Source of the DNA: Elusimicrobiota bacterium
Lineage (GTDB): Bacteria; Elusimicrobiota; Endomicrobiia; Endomicrobiales; Endomicrobiaceae
DNA: 32,130 bases
Direction: 5' to 3'
Assembly: GCA_031287735.1 (NCBI GenBank)
Contig: JAITSO010000058.1
Coordinates: forward strand, 1-32,130
Part shown: in pieces, positions 10,150 through 18,956 of the stretch
How the letters are laid out: each line of letters opens with the position of its first letter
Position numbering within the stretch: the stretch's first letter is position 1
The notes under the pieces: model-generated
The model's input: the letters and a program-made list of their open reading frames with translations, nothing else
Told to the model about the DNA's origin: nothing
Databases searched by the model: none
Position numbers and translations under genes: made by a program

Positions 10150-10193
10150 CAAATACAGAATACTGACACGCAAATCTGCTTAATCACAACCAT

Positions 10194-10222
10194 TTGCAGA
10201 CTTTTTGTAAGTTTCGTAACAT
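10194..10222 (+). promoter_or_regulatory. Predicted promoter of the LytR_C-rsfS-dusB cluster
   Basis: TTGCAG (10194-10199), a 17-base spacer and TAACAT (10217-10222), located 45 bases upstream of the LytR_C gene start. It is moderately close to the sigma-70 consensus. The -35 overlaps the right arm of an imperfect inverted repeat (CTGC...GCAG). Confidence 0.45.
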
Positions 10223-10266
10223 AGCACAAGGTTAACTTTAGGTGCAAAAAATTAAAGAACGTAAAA

Positions 10267-11367
10267 ATGTTTACAAAAAGACAAAACTTATTAAATCTTT
10301 TCAAATTTCGCATACGGCACAAGTTATGTGTTTTCCTTGTTTTTATCGCACTACTTTTTTCTTGTATTTTTATTGCATTTTGCCGTTCTAATTTGATGTC
10401 TATTAGAATGTCTGAAAACAATTCAATAAGCTTTTTAGTTATAATTTCAGGAAACGACGAATACTTAAAAGAAAGCATTCTCATCTGGACACTTACATAC
10501 AGCAAAGAAACTGGAGTTTTAAAAATTCTTTCCATAAATCCAGATATCGCAGTTAAGCATAAAACTCAAAAAGCAAAAACTTTAAAGCACTTGTTTTTTG
10601 AAAATCAATGCAATGTAAATGATTTTTATCCACATTTGAAACAAATAATAAATGAAGCCGTGCAAACCGATTTCTTTGTAAATATAAAATTTAGTGATTT
10701 TATAAATATTAGTAGCTCTGACGGTAAAAATATAGCTTCTGCAGTCACAAAAGCCAAAACGCAAGATTATATTTTGCAAAATTTAAATGAATTGGAAATT
10801 TTTGAACTAATTTTCAGTAAATCTACAAGCATTTTTTTTGAAATGATCAGACGCTATGACTCCAGTAAAACCAATATGTCTAAATTGTCTCTAATTTACG
10901 CTTCCTTGAGCTGCAGGTTTTTTAAACCTGCACTAATGTTTTGCTCAGTACCGGTCAAAGAAGCAAACGCAAGAATTGAACTTGATGAAAAAAATTTTGA
11001 TATGCTTTTAACTGAAACTTATTTTTCTAAAAAAACCGAAACAAACAATTATTTGAAAGTTGAAGTTAGAAATGCTTCTTTGAAAAAGAATGCAGCTAGC
11101 CAAGCTGTATGGTTTTTGAGAGAAAAAGGCTTTGACGTATTAGATTATGGCAACGCAAAAAACTATTATGACAAAACTTTAATAGTGGATTATAAAGGTT
11201 TCTTTCCGGATGCCTTAAAAATTGCAAAACTTTTAAAAGCTGATAAAATAATAACTGCTTTTAATAAAAGCAAATTTTACGATATAGGAATTTTCATCGG
11301 CGAAGATTTTAATTTAAGCTACAGCTCAAATGAAAATAATGGAGATACAAAACATGCCAAAGCTTGA
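10267..11367 (+). CDS. Membrane-anchored protein with LytR_C domain
   Basis: 366 residues. A basic N-terminus and one membrane segment (about 20-40) anchor an otherwise extracytoplasmic protein. The middle (about 50-240) faintly resembles the LCP (LytR-CpsA-Psr) fold, with SISFLVIISGNDE and LKILSINPD, but the usual LCP arginine-rich catalytic motifs are not evident. The C-terminus (about 262-350) matches the LytR_C domain: LKVEVRNASLKKNAASQAV, LREKGFDVLDYGNA, a conserved hydrophobic strand, then IGIFIGEDF. The role is probably in the cell envelope; the biochemical activity is unknown. It heads a plus-strand cluster, and its last 14 bases overlap the start of rsfS; LytR_C/LCP genes next to rsfS are a known arrangement. 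The ribosome-binding site is weak. Confidence 0.75.
   Translation: MFTKRQNLLNLFKFRIRHKLCVFLVFIALLFSCIFIAFCRSNLMSIRMSENNSISFLVIISGNDEYLKESILIWTLTYSKETGVLKILSINPDIAVKHKTQKAKTLKHLFFENQCNVNDFYPHLKQIINEAVQTDFFVNIKFSDFINISSSDGKNIASAVTKAKTQDYILQNLNELEIFELIFSKSTSIFFEMIRRYDSSKTNMSKLSLIYASLSCRFFKPALMFCSVPVKEANARIELDEKNFDMLLTETYFSKKTETNNYLKVEVRNASLKKNAASQAVWFLREKGFDVLDYGNAKNYYDKTLIVDYKGFFPDALKIAKLLKADKIITAFNKSKFYDIGIFIGEDFNLSYSSNENNGDTKHAKA
10626..10634 (+). promoter_or_regulatory. DnaA box inside the LytR_C gene
   Basis: A third exact TTATCCACA on the plus strand, within the coding sequence about 590 bases from the box in the dnaA leader. It could belong to the origin or be chance; such a 9-mer should be rare in this window. 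Confidence 0.4.
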
Positions 11368-11845
11368 TTTTTTAAAACTTGCAAAAAGAGCCGCAAAAAT
11401 CGCAGACAGCAAAAAAGCTTTAGATACAATCATACTAGATGTCAGAGAATTGACAACCACAACAAATTTCTTTGTAATCACCACAGCACAATCTAGCCCA
11501 CAAATCAATGCGGTAATTTCAGGAATTGACAAAACTTTCAAGGAAGATGGAATAATGTCTTTAAGAAAAGAAGGTTCAGCAAACGTTGCTTGGAAAGTTT
11601 TGGATTATGGCGGATTAATTATTCATGCTATGTCTTGTGATATAAGACAATTATACCATCTTGAAGCTCTTTGGAAAGACGCTAAAATATTGACCTTTTC
11701 AGACGAAAAAATAAAGCCTGCTGAAATTACCAATTTAAAAACTCTTAAAACTAAAAAGAAAAGTCTAAAAGTCCCAAAGCAAAAGAACAAAGCAGTTCCT
11801 GCAAAACATTTACCTAAAAAATCTAAACCCACAAAAGAGGTTTGA
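11354..11845 (+). CDS. rsfS: Ribosomal silencing factor RsfS
   Basis: 163 residues. RsfS binds ribosomal protein uL14 and blocks joining of the subunits when nutrients are low. The core (about 1-115) shows the family pattern: KKALDTIILDVRELTTTTNFFVITTA, KEGSANVAWKVLDYGGLIIHAM, and YHLEALWKDAKIL. I choose the ATG at 11354, with GGAG 9 bases upstream, so the start overlaps the end of the LytR_C gene. The C-terminal 45 or so residues form a Lys/Pro-rich basic tail (KTKKKSLKVPKQKNKAVPAK...) absent from typical RsfS of 105-120 residues. The stop overlaps the dusB start (TGATG). Confidence 0.93.
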   Translation: MPKLDFLKLAKRAAKIADSKKALDTIILDVRELTTTTNFFVITTAQSSPQINAVISGIDKTFKEDGIMSLRKEGSANVAWKVLDYGGLIIHAMSCDIRQLYHLEALWKDAKILTFSDEKIKPAEITNLKTLKTKKKSLKVPKQKNKAVPAKHLPKKSKPTKEV

Positions 11846-12807
11846 TGACAAAAGTCCGTATTGGAAGCATTGAATTAGAGAGCAACATAATTCTTGCTCC
11901 TATGGCAGATATTACGGATGTACCTTTGCGTCAACTTGCAAAAGATGGTGGTGCCGGGCTTGTCTATACCGAAATGTCTTCTGCGAAAGCACTCGTTTAT
12001 GGCAATGAAAAAACAAAAAAACTTACCAAAATATCCCATGAAGAAAGACCTGTTGCCATTCAAATTTTTGGATCTGATGTTAAAACTTTGGAAACTGCTG
12101 CAAAGGTAGCACAAGATTATGGTGCAGATATTGTGGATATAAACCTGGGATGTCCAGCAAAAAAAATAATAAAGTCAGGTGCTGGTGCGAAACTTTTAGC
12201 AAATACAAAGCTAGTTGCACAAATATTGTCTGCAACAGTAAAAAGTGTTTCAATTCCTGTAACCATAAAAACGCGAACAGGTCTTGTCCCTGGTGAAAAT
12301 ATAGCTGCTGAAATTGTTGAAATTGCACAGGACTGTGGAGTAAAAATGGTTGCAATTCATGCAAGAGCCGCATCTTTAGTTCATAGCGGTGAACCCGACT
12401 TGATTTCATTTAAAAAAGCTTGCGAAAAGTCAAAAATTCCGATATTTGCAAATGGAGGAATAATTGATGAAAAAACTGCCAAAAATTTTATGAATATAGC
12501 TAATTGTTCCGGTCTTATGATAGGTAGAGGTGCTTTAGGCAATTATTCAATATTTAAAAGGCTTAGCAGCTTCTTTAAAGATGGGCAAATTTTGCCACCT
12601 GCACCGAATAGTGAAAAAAAAGAATGGTTTAAACGTCATGTTTTGATGTCAGTAAATCATTATGGAGAAAAAAAAGGACTCACACTTGTCAGAAAAATCG
12701 TTCCTTACTATATAAAAGATTTTCCAAACGCTGCCAAAATCAGAACTGAGTTCAACGACATAAGCACAATATCTGAATTCTTGAACTTACTCACAAAAAT
12801 ACAGTGA
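11845..12807 (+). CDS. dusB: tRNA-dihydrouridine synthase (Dus family)
   Basis: 320 residues from the ATG at 11845, which shares one base with the rsfS stop (TGATG) and has AAGAGG just upstream. It is a flavin-dependent enzyme reducing uridine to dihydrouridine in tRNA. The TIM-barrel motifs are APMADITDVPLRQLAKDGGAG, YTEMSSAKAL, DINLGCPAKKIIKSGAGAKLL (catalytic Cys), PVTIKTRTG, PIFANGGI and MIGRGALGNYSIF. The usual HGRTRxQ motif reads HARAASLVHSGEPD: the first His and Arg are kept and the second Arg is lost. The subfamily symbol dusB is the best guess from overall pattern and context. Confidence 0.92.
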   Translation: MTKVRIGSIELESNIILAPMADITDVPLRQLAKDGGAGLVYTEMSSAKALVYGNEKTKKLTKISHEERPVAIQIFGSDVKTLETAAKVAQDYGADIVDINLGCPAKKIIKSGAGAKLLANTKLVAQILSATVKSVSIPVTIKTRTGLVPGENIAAEIVEIAQDCGVKMVAIHARAASLVHSGEPDLISFKKACEKSKIPIFANGGIIDEKTAKNFMNIANCSGLMIGRGALGNYSIFKRLSSFFKDGQILPPAPNSEKKEWFKRHVLMSVNHYGEKKGLTLVRKIVPYYIKDFPNAAKIRTEFNDISTISEFLNLLTKIQ

Positions 12808-12820
12808 AAAAGGTCTCTGA

Positions 12821-13540
12821 ATGAATGGAATTTTATATGTGATACCAACACCCATAGGAAATCTAGAAGACATAACTTTAAGAGCGTTAAGTGTCTTGGC
12901 AAGTTGCGATTTCATTGCCTGCGAAGATACTCGTCAAAGTTTAAAATTGTTGTCTCATTTTAAAATTTCAAAACCACTTATAAGCTTTTATTCATACAAT
13001 GAGCAAAGACGTGTTAAAGCTATTATTGAAAAGCTTTCAAACGGAGAAAAAGCTGCTCTAATATCTGATGCGGGTACCCCAGCAATATCTGATCCAGGTT
13101 ATGTTTTAGTTAAAGCAGCAATAGAAAATAGCATAAAAGTTGAAGTTTTGCCAGGTGCGAATGCGTTAACCACTGCACTTGTAGGTTCAGGACTTCCAAC
13201 CGACGGGTTTATTTTTTGCGGCTTTTTAAAAAGAAAAAGTGGTAAAATGAAAAAAGAATTAGAAGCTTTTTTAAATTTGGAAAAAACTGTAATTTTTTAT
13301 GAATCACCTCACAGAATTTTAAGAACGGTTGAAATGTGCGTTAACGTTTTTGGAAAAAATGCTCAAATGTGCCTTGCAAGAGAGTTAACAAAAAAATTTG
13401 AAGAGTTTATAAGAGGCAACGCAAACGAAGTTTTTGATATAATCTCTACACGAGCAAGAGAAAACGCAAAAGCAACTGTAGGCGAATTTGTCGTCTTGAT
13501 ATCGCCTACAAAAACAAAATATCCGGAGCGACATACATGA
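12821..13540 (+). CDS. rsmI: 16S rRNA (cytidine1402-2'-O)-methyltransferase RsmI
   Basis: 239 residues of the tetrapyrrole-methylase fold, methylating the 2'-O of C1402 in the ribosomal decoding centre. Motifs: LYVIPTPIGNLEDITLRAL at the N-terminus, CEDTRQSLKLL, ALISDAGTPAISDPGYVLV, VLPGANALTTALVGSGLP and YESPHRI. It starts 13 bases after dusB and its stop overlaps the argC start (ATGA), so it belongs to the same operon. The length is slightly below the usual 270-290 residues because the C-terminal extension is short. Confidence 0.95.
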   Translation: MNGILYVIPTPIGNLEDITLRALSVLASCDFIACEDTRQSLKLLSHFKISKPLISFYSYNEQRRVKAIIEKLSNGEKAALISDAGTPAISDPGYVLVKAAIENSIKVEVLPGANALTTALVGSGLPTDGFIFCGFLKRKSGKMKKELEAFLNLEKTVIFYESPHRILRTVEMCVNVFGKNAQMCLARELTKKFEEFIRGNANEVFDIISTRARENAKATVGEFVVLISPTKTKYPERHT

Positions 13541-14553
13541 TTAGAGCAGGTATAGTTGGAATTACAGGTTACACTGGCGAAGAGCTTTTAAAGATGCTTA
13601 TGCGTCATAGCGGTGTTAAGTTGTGTGCAGTTTATGGTCGCAATCATGGAAAAAATATTGCGAACGTATATCCAGCATTTAGTGGATTAAATTTAAAAAT
13701 ATGCCCGATTGACGCACAAGATATTACCAAAAATTGCGATGTTGTGTTTCTCGCACTGCCTCATGGTGTATCATTTGATATTGTCTCTCAATTGATTGAA
13801 AGTAATATTAAGATTATAGATTTATCGGCAGATTTTAGGATAAACGACGTCAAAATTTATGAGCAGTGGTATAACGTCAAGCATTGTGCTGGCAAATATT
13901 TAAGCAACGCTGTCTATGGTCTTTGCGAAATTAATGGCGAAAAAATTAGAAATGCAAAGCTTGTGTCAAATCCCGGTTGTTATCCAACATCAACTCTTTT
14001 AGCTTGTGCTCCGTCATTGAAAAATGAAATTATTGATTTTAATGGAATTATAATAGATTCAAAGAGTGGAATTTCCGGTGCTGGAAGAACTGCCGCAAAA
14101 AACTATTTTAATACGGAACATCCAAATTTTACTAGCTATAAAGTTGCAGGCACTCACAGGCATATTCCGGAAATAGAACAAGAACTTTCAAAAATGGCAA
14201 ATAGCAAGATTATGATAACTTTTACTCCCCACATAATGCCAGTAGAAAGAGGTATGTTTACAACAGTTTATTTGAATTTAAAAAGACCTTGCTGTTCTTG
14301 TGAAATTGTTGAAGCGTATAAAGATTTTTATAATGATACACCATTCATAAAAATTCTTGACGAAGATAAAATGCCATCAATAAAAAGTGTCATAAACACA
14401 AATTATTGCGAAATCGCACTGAAGGTAGACAAACGAACTAACAAGTTGATTATAGTTTCAGCTATTGATAATTTAGTGAAAGGTGCAGCTGGTCAAGCTA
14501 TTCAGAACATGAATATAATGTTTAATTTACCAGAATCAACCGGCTTCTTTTAA
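13537..14553 (+). CDS. argC: N-acetyl-gamma-glutamyl-phosphate reductase
   Basis: 338 residues, NADPH-dependent third step of arginine (ornithine) biosynthesis. It has the Rossmann start AGIVGITGYTGEELLKML, VVFLALPHGVS, catalytic Cys in SNPGCYPTSTLL, GISGAGRTA, GTHRHIPEIEQEL with the catalytic-type His, and IKGAAGQA-like VKGAAGQAIQN near the end. It overlaps rsmI by four bases. No other arginine genes are in the window, so it has been separated from any arg operon and joined to an rRNA-modification cluster. Confidence 0.96.
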   Translation: MIRAGIVGITGYTGEELLKMLMRHSGVKLCAVYGRNHGKNIANVYPAFSGLNLKICPIDAQDITKNCDVVFLALPHGVSFDIVSQLIESNIKIIDLSADFRINDVKIYEQWYNVKHCAGKYLSNAVYGLCEINGEKIRNAKLVSNPGCYPTSTLLACAPSLKNEIIDFNGIIIDSKSGISGAGRTAAKNYFNTEHPNFTSYKVAGTHRHIPEIEQELSKMANSKIMITFTPHIMPVERGMFTTVYLNLKRPCCSCEIVEAYKDFYNDTPFIKILDEDKMPSIKSVINTNYCEIALKVDKRTNKLIIVSAIDNLVKGAAGQAIQNMNIMFNLPESTGFF

Positions 14554-14567
14554 AAGTTAGACCTACT

Positions 14568-15140
14568 ATGGAACTCGCATTTATGAAAGCAAAAAACTCG
14601 CAAAATTACAAAAACTTAAATTTAATTAAAAAACAAGGCGGACAAGCTTTAATTGAAGCAGTTTTTTTTATTCCCATAATTCTGCTTTTTCTTGTAGCAA
14701 TAATATGGTTTTCTAGAGTTATGCTTACATATCAACAAATGCACACAGCCGCAAAATACGGTAGCGATTTGATAGCATACACTCCTTTTTCTCAAAAATA
14801 CATAAAGAGCGATATTGGCGACTACCTTTGCAATTCAAATAACATAGGACGAATCCTTGATCCGAACAAACTAGAGGTTTTAGTGGAACTAAACGACTAT
14901 ACACCGGTAGACTATAATTTTTCCATCCCAAATATTTCAGATTTTGACCCATCCAAATTCGCATCAGAACTTGGAGGATTTTCTTTTGACGAAAGCAAAA
15001 CTTCTTATGTTGAAGTCAAATATTCTTACGAAATTCCCAAACTTTTACAAATAACAGGTAGGCAAAATATCACACTAAAAGTTCGATTAGAACTATTGTC
15101 AGGATGTGGAAACAAAGGATACTCTGGAAGACAAAAGTAG
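14568..15140 (+). CDS. TadE-like pilin/pseudopilin protein
   Basis: 190 residues (or 185 if the second ATG at 14583 is used; neither has a clear ribosome-binding site). A short basic N-terminus leads into GGQALIEAVFFIPIILLFLVAIIWFSRVML. That is a TadE-type prepilin signature with a Gly-Gln-Ala-x-x-Glu start and one hydrophobic helix, followed by the helical continuation YQQMHTAAKYGSDLIAY. The rest is a small extracytoplasmic domain of no recognised family. TadE proteins are minor pilins of tight-adherence/Flp pili. No tad assembly genes are nearby. It is last in the plus-strand cluster, 14 bases after argC. Confidence 0.75.
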   Translation: MELAFMKAKNSQNYKNLNLIKKQGGQALIEAVFFIPIILLFLVAIIWFSRVMLTYQQMHTAAKYGSDLIAYTPFSQKYIKSDIGDYLCNSNNIGRILDPNKLEVLVELNDYTPVDYNFSIPNISDFDPSKFASELGGFSFDESKTSYVEVKYSYEIPKLLQITGRQNITLKVRLELLSGCGNKGYSGRQK

Positions 15141-15218
15141 ATTTTTGTTTTCAATTTACGCAAGAATATAATACCAATAACGAGAAATGCAAGTAAATAG
15201 TATAAATTTAAGGTGAAT

Positions 15219-17642
15219 TTACCAGTTGTTGTCCATTGGCAATAACGGCTTCTGCCATATTCTCATCAAAACTTCATGATATTCTTTTACTAAAAGCTTA
15301 TTTTTCTTGCTTTCAAAAACAACTTCACTACCTTCAATGTAACCTATATCGGAAATAGCACAACCTTTAAATATTTTTTCTATTTTTGACACATTTTTAG
15401 GCTTTACTTCTATTATAAACCTTCCGCTTGATTGCGAAAATAGTTTTTCCGCAGGCGTAAGTTTCTCATCTGTTCTAATAGCATCTATGTTTACAAAAAC
15501 ACCTTTTTGCCCGCTGAAAGACATTTCGCTTATTGCTGCAGACAAACCACCATCTGAAATATCGTGACAGCTTTCAACAAGTTTTCTATTTATTGCTTTG
15601 TGCATATCTTTCATGATTTTAAGTGATTCTTTTGGAAAAACATCAGGCACAATTCCATCTTTAATATTTTCAATGTCAGAAAAAACGGACCCACCAAGTT
15701 CATTTCTTGTTAATCCCAAAACAAAAACTTTATTGCCTTCCTCTTTAAAAGGCATTGTTACAGTATTTTCCACATTTTCAATAATTCCAATTACAGAAAT
15801 TAAAAGAGCCGGCGGAATAGAATATTTTTCCCCTCCAATGCAGTATTCATTGTGCAAACTATCTTTACCGGAAATGAAAGGAACACCAAACGCTTTAGAC
15901 ATATCATAACAGGCTTTCGCCGCTCTCACCAAACTTCCCAAAATCTTAGGATTATTCGGGTTTCCCCAACAAAAATTATCAAGTGCGGACATTCTTTCTA
16001 TGTTCCCACCGACGGCAACAGCATTTCTCAAAGCTTCTTCAATCGCATTTGCTGCCATTTTATAAGTATCTATTTTTCCATACTTAGGATTTAATCCATT
16101 TGATAAAACAATAGATTTTTTTGTGTTTTTTACAACTACAAACGGAAAAATCACGGCCGCATCACCAGGACCGGATACTTCTATTGAATTCCCTTGAAGC
16201 GGTTTTATAATGGTTTGTCCTTGAACTTCGTGGTCATATTGGCGAATAATCCATTCTTTTGAGCAAACGTTCAAATCAGAAAGAACACTTTTTAATGACT
16301 TTAGAATTTGTTCAGAATTCATTTTTACAGGTTTTTGTTTTCTTTCGGTAGAATTTTTATACACCGCCAGTCTTTTAGGTTTAGGAATTCCATTATGTAA
16401 AAAATCCATAGACATGTCTGCTACAATTTTTTTATTATAAGTTAGAGTAAGTTTTCTATCGTTTGTAAATTCACCTACAAAAACAGCATCCACATTTTCT
16501 TTTTTAAAAAGCTCTAAAATTCTATTTTTATTTTTAACAGGCACCGCGAAAACCATTCTTTCTTGAGCTTCCGATATCCAGATTTCCCAAGGCAAAAGAC
16601 CCGCATATTTTAATTGAACTTTTTCCAACTCAACTTTAACGCCTGTATTTTCGCCAAGCTCTCCTACTGCACTTGAAAGTCCGCCCGCACCACAATCTGT
16701 CACGGCTCTATAAAGCTTCAAATCTCTTGCTTTTAGCATAACGTCTAAAACTTTTTTCTCCACAATAGGATTTCCTATTTGAACTGCATTGACATCAGAT
16801 TCCTTATCAAGCTGAACTGAAGAAAAAGTAGCTCCATGAATCCCATCTCTTCCAGTCTTTCCTCCAACAACCAAAACTAAATCTTTAGGTTTAACATCTT
16901 TAGTGATTTTTGATTTAGGAATTATCCCCATCGTCCCACAATAAACGAGCGGATTTGCTATATACCCATCGTCAAAAAAAACCGCTCCGTTGACCGTGGG
17001 AATTCCCATTCTATTTCCATAATCTCTAACGCCTGATATTACGCCTTTTGCAATTCTTTTAGGATGATGCATTCCTTCAGGAATTTTTTTAGGCGAAGTA
17101 TTAGGAGAACCAAAACAAAAAACGTCTGTGTTTGCAAGCGGTTTTGCCCCAAGACCTACGCCTAAAATGTCTCTTATCACTCCACCAATTCCCGTCGCAG
17201 AACCGCCGTAAGGCTCTAAAGCCGACGGATGATTATGGGTTTCCACTTTAAAAGCTGCTCCAAATTTTTTATCAAATTCTATAATGCCAGCATTGTCTTT
17301 GAAAACTGACCAGCACCACTTTTTATTAAGTTCTGCAGTTGCTTTAAAAATAGTTTCTTTTAGTAGGTTTTTGTAAATTTTTTTTGTGATTTTGCCGTTT
17401 TTAATTTCATTGTATTCTATAATTCCAGTTAAAGTTTTATGCTTACAATGCTCGCTCCAAGTTTGTGCTATAGTTTCGAGCTCTACATCGGTAGGATTTC
17501 TTTTTTGTTTTTTGAAATGATTTTGAAGCACTTTCATCTCTTCAAGAGAAAGCGATAAGACATTTTTCTTGCTAATTTCTATAAGCTCTTTATCTGATAA
17601 ATTTAAAATCTCAATTGTTTTGCAGCTAATTTCTTCTTTCAT
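15219..17642 (-). CDS. purL: Phosphoribosylformylglycinamidine synthase, PurL subunit
   Basis: 807 residues, synthetase part of the FGAR-to-FGAM step. Motifs in order: QTWSEHCKHKT (about 62), VETHNHPSALEPYGGSATG, GVIRDILGVGLGAKPL, GRDGIHGATFSS, CGAGGLSSAVGELGENTG, SEAQERMVFAVP, PGDAAVIFP, SGKDSLHNEY and CHDISDGGLSAAISEM. No glutaminase domain follows, so ammonia must come from a separate PurQ with PurS as linker; neither is in the window. The QTWSEHCKHKT style recalls longer PurS-PurL fusions, but a stop lies 15 bases upstream of the ATG, so no PurS domain is fused here. The ribosome-binding site is poor. Confidence 0.96.
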   Translation of the reverse strand: MKEEISCKTIEILNLSDKELIEISKKNVLSLSLEEMKVLQNHFKKQKRNPTDVELETIAQTWSEHCKHKTLTGIIEYNEIKNGKITKKIYKNLLKETIFKATAELNKKWCWSVFKDNAGIIEFDKKFGAAFKVETHNHPSALEPYGGSATGIGGVIRDILGVGLGAKPLANTDVFCFGSPNTSPKKIPEGMHHPKRIAKGVISGVRDYGNRMGIPTVNGAVFFDDGYIANPLVYCGTMGIIPKSKITKDVKPKDLVLVVGGKTGRDGIHGATFSSVQLDKESDVNAVQIGNPIVEKKVLDVMLKARDLKLYRAVTDCGAGGLSSAVGELGENTGVKVELEKVQLKYAGLLPWEIWISEAQERMVFAVPVKNKNRILELFKKENVDAVFVGEFTNDRKLTLTYNKKIVADMSMDFLHNGIPKPKRLAVYKNSTERKQKPVKMNSEQILKSLKSVLSDLNVCSKEWIIRQYDHEVQGQTIIKPLQGNSIEVSGPGDAAVIFPFVVVKNTKKSIVLSNGLNPKYGKIDTYKMAANAIEEALRNAVAVGGNIERMSALDNFCWGNPNNPKILGSLVRAAKACYDMSKAFGVPFISGKDSLHNEYCIGGEKYSIPPALLISVIGIIENVENTVTMPFKEEGNKVFVLGLTRNELGGSVFSDIENIKDGIVPDVFPKESLKIMKDMHKAINRKLVESCHDISDGGLSAAISEMSFSGQKGVFVNIDAIRTDEKLTPAEKLFSQSSGRFIIEVKPKNVSKIEKIFKGCAISDIGYIEGSEVVFESKKNKLLVKEYHEVLMRIWQKPLLPMDNNW

Positions 17643-17737
17643 TTTTTTACCATAATCCTAAAATTTTACGCACAACACACGAAATACAACCCAAACACAG
17701 CTGGTTCGCCATCGCATCTAAACAGATTTAGTTTTTC

Positions 17738-17768
17738 ACAAACTGCAACAAATAAATAACAAACTGCA
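17738..17768. repeat. Pair of 10-base direct repeats upstream of purL
   Basis: ACAAACTGCA occurs at 17738-17747 and again at 17759-17768, 21 bases apart (two helical turns), in the purL/SpoIID-gene spacer about 100-125 bases upstream of the purL start. This could be a binding site for a dimeric regulator of purL. I see no purine riboswitch there. Confidence 0.35.
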
Positions 17769-17786
17769 TCTATAATAAAATTTGGC

Positions 17787-18956
17787 TTACTTATTGGAAA
17801 AATACTTTAACTTCGTCTTTGGATAATAATGCAATAATATCTGCTTGTAATCACTGCCATTTTCAGACATATCTTTTGCACCCCACTGACACAAACCAAC
17901 TTTATGTCCCCAGCCTTTTCCGGCAAAATAAAAATTGTTACCTAAATTTTTAATAGACGTAAACATATGGCTTTTGATTTTTGAAGGATCTATTGCAAGA
18001 CGAAACGCGTAAGCGTTTAGCAAAAGAATGCCTTTTGAGTGATTTATCTCAATTTTTTTGGCCGCACCTGTAGCAGTTGTTCCTTTAACCTTTATACTTC
18101 TGATTTTTCCTATTTTATGAGATGACAATTTATTCACAATAAAATTTTCAGGGACAGAAACTTCCCAGTACGTATGTGGCGAATTTGAATGATATTTGCA
18201 TTTGACACCTTTCAAATAAACCGGTGTTTCTTTCATATTCCAAATATATGATGGGTCATCTGTATGACCACCACAATTAGCGTGAAAAACTGTCTGAGCC
18301 AGCTCGCCTTCAAAAGTTAAAATTTCTCCAGAAGTCTCATCTACAGCTTCACTGCATGAACTCTTTTCACTGTTTGCGCCATCATAAACTTGACAGTGAA
18401 CTGTAGAACACAAATCAAACCCTTGTGCAGAATGCTTGCTTATATTCTTTATTGTGTAAGTTCTGCTGATTACAGCTTGAGCTTTTAATGCTTCTTTTTT
18501 CCAAGATGCCGATACTTCCTTCGGTAAAACACCCCTTAAATAATACTCAATAGGCAAAACATTAATGACATTTGCTTTGTTACCGGATCCCACAATACTT
18601 AAATGACCTCTGTAAATTTTGTTATTTACAGAAATCATTTGGTTTGAAGCTTTTATTTTAACTGGTGCATGCAAAATACTGTTGCCTACTTTTATTTTAT
18701 TGTTAAAAGCAGAAACGGTCGTAAAACCTTTTGAAAACCTTATTTTTTTGTTTTTGGCATCAAAAACGTAAAACTCTCTTGAAGCACCTACGGAAACAGA
18801 ATTTGTGTTCAAAACAATTCCTATTTTTACAGTGTCATTAGCATTTTTTTTAGAATAGATATGTTTAACTTTGTCAGAGCGATACAGGTTAGTAGTTTTA
18901 CAAGACGGCAATATGAGCAAAAACAGCACCAAAAACAACAAAGTTCTTTTAAACAT
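17787..18956 (-). CDS. SpoIID/LytB-domain lipoprotein
   Basis: 389 residues from the ATG at 18956. From this start the protein begins with a lipoprotein signal peptide (hydrophobic 5-16, lipobox LPSC with Cys19), so it is probably membrane-anchored outside the cytoplasm. The SpoIID domain shows INVLPIEYYLRGVLPKEVSASW, which carries the Glu that is catalytic in SpoIID lytic transglycosylases, and KKEALKAQAVISRTYT. It also has FHANCGGHTDDP and a C-terminal GKGWGHKVGLCQWGAKDM. SpoIID enzymes cut peptidoglycan stripped of stem peptides; LytB-type members occur in many non-sporulating bacteria. The start overlaps the 3' end of queH by 8 bases. Many Cys residues are present. Confidence 0.9.
   Translation of the reverse strand: MFKRTLLFLVLFLLILPSCKTTNLYRSDKVKHIYSKKNANDTVKIGIVLNTNSVSVGASREFYVFDAKNKKIRFSKGFTTVSAFNNKIKVGNSILHAPVKIKASNQMISVNNKIYRGHLSIVGSGNKANVINVLPIEYYLRGVLPKEVSASWKKEALKAQAVISRTYTIKNISKHSAQGFDLCSTVHCQVYDGANSEKSSCSEAVDETSGEILTFEGELAQTVFHANCGGHTDDPSYIWNMKETPVYLKGVKCKYHSNSPHTYWEVSVPENFIVNKLSSHKIGKIRSIKVKGTTATGAAKKIEINHSKGILLLNAYAFRLAIDPSKIKSHMFTSIKNLGNNFYFAGKGWGHKVGLCQWGAKDMSENGSDYKQILLHYYPKTKLKYFSNK

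Larger units (their letters stand above)
10015..10266. other. Probable origin of replication region (dnaA upstream spacer)
   Basis: The 252-base divergent spacer between dnaA and the LytR_C gene holds an exact DnaA box (10027-10035) and an A+T-rich tract (about 10066-10150) that could serve as an unwinding element. It also carries promoter candidates for both flanking genes. Exact boxes also lie just inside each neighbour (9971-9979 and 10626-10634), and looser ones (TTTTCCACA at 9796-9804, TTTTACACA at 9502-9510) lie within dnaA. Position beside dnaA, with gyrB nearby, is typical of bacterial origins. GC-skew could not be computed. Confidence 0.6.

Noticed and set aside
10146-10535. 129-residue minus-strand frame over the origin spacer and LytR_C start
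   Set aside because: It is antisense to a better-supported gene, has no family resemblance and covers the promoter region.
15219-17642. Truncated PurL
   Set aside because: All synthetase motifs are present; absence of the glutaminase and PurS parts is normal for the separate-subunit type.
17643-17786. Purine riboswitch before purL
   Set aside because: I could not find the conserved three-way-junction pattern; only a direct repeat stands out.
17787-18956. Evidence for endospore formation from the SpoIID domain
   Set aside because: SpoIID/LytB proteins occur widely in bacteria that do not sporulate, and nothing else here is sporulation-related.
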